Of a stretch of 64,000 bases of DNA, positions 62,228 to 64,000 are shown piece after piece. This DNA is from Gari tellinella (lineage: Eukaryota > Mollusca > Bivalvia > Cardiida > Psammobiidae), in assembly GCA_922989275.2 (NCBI GenBank), contig OV277863.1:46606999-46670998 (forward strand), given 5' to 3'. Position 1 is the stretch's first letter; every line of letters begins with the position of its first letter. The notes beneath the pieces were generated by a model, which worked only from the letters and a program-made list of their open reading frames with translations, had not been told where the DNA came from and did no database searches. Both the position numbers and the translations under genes were made by a program.

Positions 62228-63390
62228 AGACATAGTACTGATCAGTCTTTTCCCCAACGAGCGGTCTGCTCATGGTTTACACTGTTTGCCAATCAGTTTG
62301 CACCTTTTGGACAAATGACTTTATGCTAAAAGCATTTAGATCAGTTCAAATTACAGCAAGTTTAAAACGTGCCATCGTGTTTAGGATTTTACGGTAGTTA
62401 TTTCTGCCATACATGAACGAGAAAGGTAATATTAATCGCAGTTTCAGCTTCATCATTGTCCTAATATTTATAAAGCGGGACTTTAATTAAAGGCATTACC
62501 CCCAGTCTATTCATTGACCCACGGTTCTCACTAGGTGTAAAAGTAACTGTAAAGCATGAAAACAGTGTGTTCAGCGAACGCAAGCAATCTCAAGTTTTCT
62601 ATAGAGGCCCTGTCATACTCACACTCAAGGATTTTTCAATGGGTTTTCTAACCAAACTATCAAACATAAGATATGGGCCTCACATGAGAAGCCTCAGTGG
62701 TTTTCTTGCCTAGACATTTATACAGGTAAAAGCATGCTGCATGTTTTAACTCAACTTTTCTATGGGACTAGGTGTTGAGAAATAAATACAATCATAGTCG
62801 TTGAGATGCTGGTAATTAAATCACTCGGCAAACGGCCTCGTGATTTAATCACTACACATCTCAACCCCTACCCGGGTTCTATTGCACAATGATACACTGG
62901 TATTATTTTTTTTAATTCGATTGTTTTACAGTTAAAATTTAATTAACTGCAATCTGCAACGCCGAAAAGACGCAACATTTTTTGTGCACGAATTTTCGAA
63001 GCCATATTACCGACATATTAAGCTTTTACAACGCGTGCGCAATTATAGTGAGTTTAAATATTTGTTTATAAAGGGTTGTGCGCGATGTGTATTAGAATGT
63101 TAATTAGTAACAAAAGATAGTTAGCCGATGTAAAATGGAGAAAACGCTAAATTATAAAATATTTAAGCAAAGCTTAACGCAAACGCAATGCAATGCAATA
63201 AAATGGAGAAGTTTCCATCTTCTTAAAATGTTAAGTATTAAATCTAGTTTCACTTTAAAAGTCAATAGTTTTGATTAGATACCTGCTAACCTGTTGTGGT
63301 CTACAATGTTTATTTATATTGCTGAACTTTTAATTATGTTATTTGTGCTAATTCATTATTAATGTCGACAACGTTGATATTCCAAAAGGT
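62228..63390. other. No gene; one weak palindrome copy and AT-rich DNA
   Basis: A weak ~70 bp palindrome lies at 62228-62292 (ending GTTTACACTGTTTGCC). The separate palindrome at 62800-62865 is listed below. Otherwise nothing is recognisable. Confidence 0.4.
62800..62865. repeat. Palindrome
   Basis: GTTGAGATG and CATCTCAAC at the ends, with TAATTAAATCAC and GTGATTTAATCACTA further in, around CGGCAAACGGCC. Confidence 0.75.
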
Positions 63391-63455
63391 TTGGATCTAA
63401 ATTGAACGTCATTTTAGACGGCGTCGAATAAGAATCTTAACCATTTGACACTCGT
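63389..63455. repeat. ~70 bp palindrome, eroded
   Basis: GGTTTGGATCTAAATTGAAC, GACGGCGTCGAATAAGAATC and CCATTTGACACTCGTA keep the family order and the GACACTC flank. Confidence 0.5.
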
Positions 63456-63513
63456 ATGATTATTTTGATGTAGCCGGGTTGAGTTAACTGGTTAAACAGT
63501 GAGATATTTGTGT

Positions 63514-63591
63514 AAGCGGTCCGGTGGGTCAGTCGGTAGAGCACTCGCCCTGTAAGAGAGGCGTCCCGGGTTCGAATCCCGGTCTTGCTGC
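63514..63591 (+). pseudogene. tRNA-Thr(TGT)-like sequence
   Basis: GGTCAGTCGGTAGAGCAC is A-box/D-arm-like, and CCGGG-TTCGAAT-CCCGG is a perfect T arm. The anticodon arm CTCGC-CCTGTAA-GAGAG has a TGT anticodon with one stem mismatch and C in place of the invariant U33. The acceptor strands (AGCGGTC and TCTTGCT) pair poorly. A T-rich stretch follows (ATATTTTTC). Either a tRNA pseudogene or the head of a tRNA-derived SINE. Confidence 0.5.
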
Positions 63592-63844
63592 ATATTTTTC
63601 TTCCCATGTTACATCAATAAAATTAAAAATAATAACAAAAATAATACTATAAAATAGGATCTACAATACTTTCAAAAAATACAAAAATAATTAAAATACT
63701 GTTTACATTGAAGAGTAACAAACGTTTCGTGATCTAGGCCTACACTATTTGCAAGGTTCAATTTTCTTGAACTATTGGCGAGCAGCTCGTATGCATTGAT
63801 TGGTTAATGTTAACCACTCCATTTCCTTATCCCGAATACACTGG

Positions 63845-63905
63845 TTATTTGCAAACAATTTTAGCCTGATCAGACGCCGAGTTAAGCGATCAAGCTATTT
63901 GGTAC
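63845..63905. repeat. ~70 bp palindrome, truncated
   Basis: GCAAACAATTTTAGCCTGAT, CAGACGCCGAGTTAAGC, then the right arm is cut short (GATCAAGCTATTTGG). Confidence 0.45.
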
Positions 63906-64000
63906 TGTTTTCAAAATTTCTGGAGTGCAACTACTTAAAACAATAAGATTTAAGTTCGAGAATTAAAAGTAAACGACTATTGTTTAAAACCGTTGACGTA

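Overview
This is nuclear DNA of an animal, most probably a bivalve mollusc. Evidence: AT-rich sequence, one multi-exon gene with GT..AG introns, several classes of non-LTR retrotransposon, a Crypton-derived (KIAA1958/ZMYM-like) recombinase gene, and a dominant family of hairpin-ended repeats with 160-185 bp tandem cores that recalls the Helentron-type non-autonomous elements (pearl/CvA) known from bivalves. There are no prokaryotic operons, rRNAs or CRISPR arrays. The species call is an inference from repeat content; nothing in the window fixes it. Layout. 0-8 kb: fold-back repeats, a TTAA-flanked MITE carrying a tRNA-like segment, and two nested hairpin-ended elements with tandem cores. 8.7-11.4 kb: a LINE with one long open ORF (endonuclease C-terminus plus reverse transcriptase). 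12.2-14.8 kb: a ~360 bp tandem array and a 1.18 kb TA-flanked inverted-repeat element whose sister copy lies inverted at 47.7-48.8 kb. 14.9-18.7 kb: hairpin-ended repeat fragments, a second LINE on the minus strand, and the first half of an I-like LINE whose second half lies at 27.1-28.8 kb. 19.4-22.4 kb: a Tc1 transposase remnant and a two-exon Crypton-derived recombinase gene that has decayed. 22.6-31.3 kb: large palindromes, a degraded LINE and arrays of palindromic units. 32-39.7 kb: repeat upon repeat, with a LINE endonuclease fragment, a 1.9 kb array built on AACGTT palindromes, and a TA-flanked element holding two tRNA-like segments. 40-62 kb: a minus-strand three-exon gene for a predicted 168-residue secreted protein. 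Its long introns are packed with fold-back elements, MITEs, an L2-like LINE 3' end and a 3.2 kb inverted-repeat element carrying a decayed C2H2 zinc-finger gene. 62-64 kb: palindromes and a tRNA-Thr-like sequence. The only gene model with a consistent, undamaged reading frame outside mobile elements is the secreted-protein gene. Its three exons add to 507 nt (169 codons with the stop), are all joined in phase 1, and are bounded by splice signals. Most remaining sequence is mobile DNA at various stages of decay. Two system-level patterns stand out. A ~70 bp palindrome recurs about twenty times, and its two arms appear to change together. Tiny 32-39 nt hairpins sit inside known repeats and are flanked by 6-8 bp direct duplications, with the empty site visible in sister copies.
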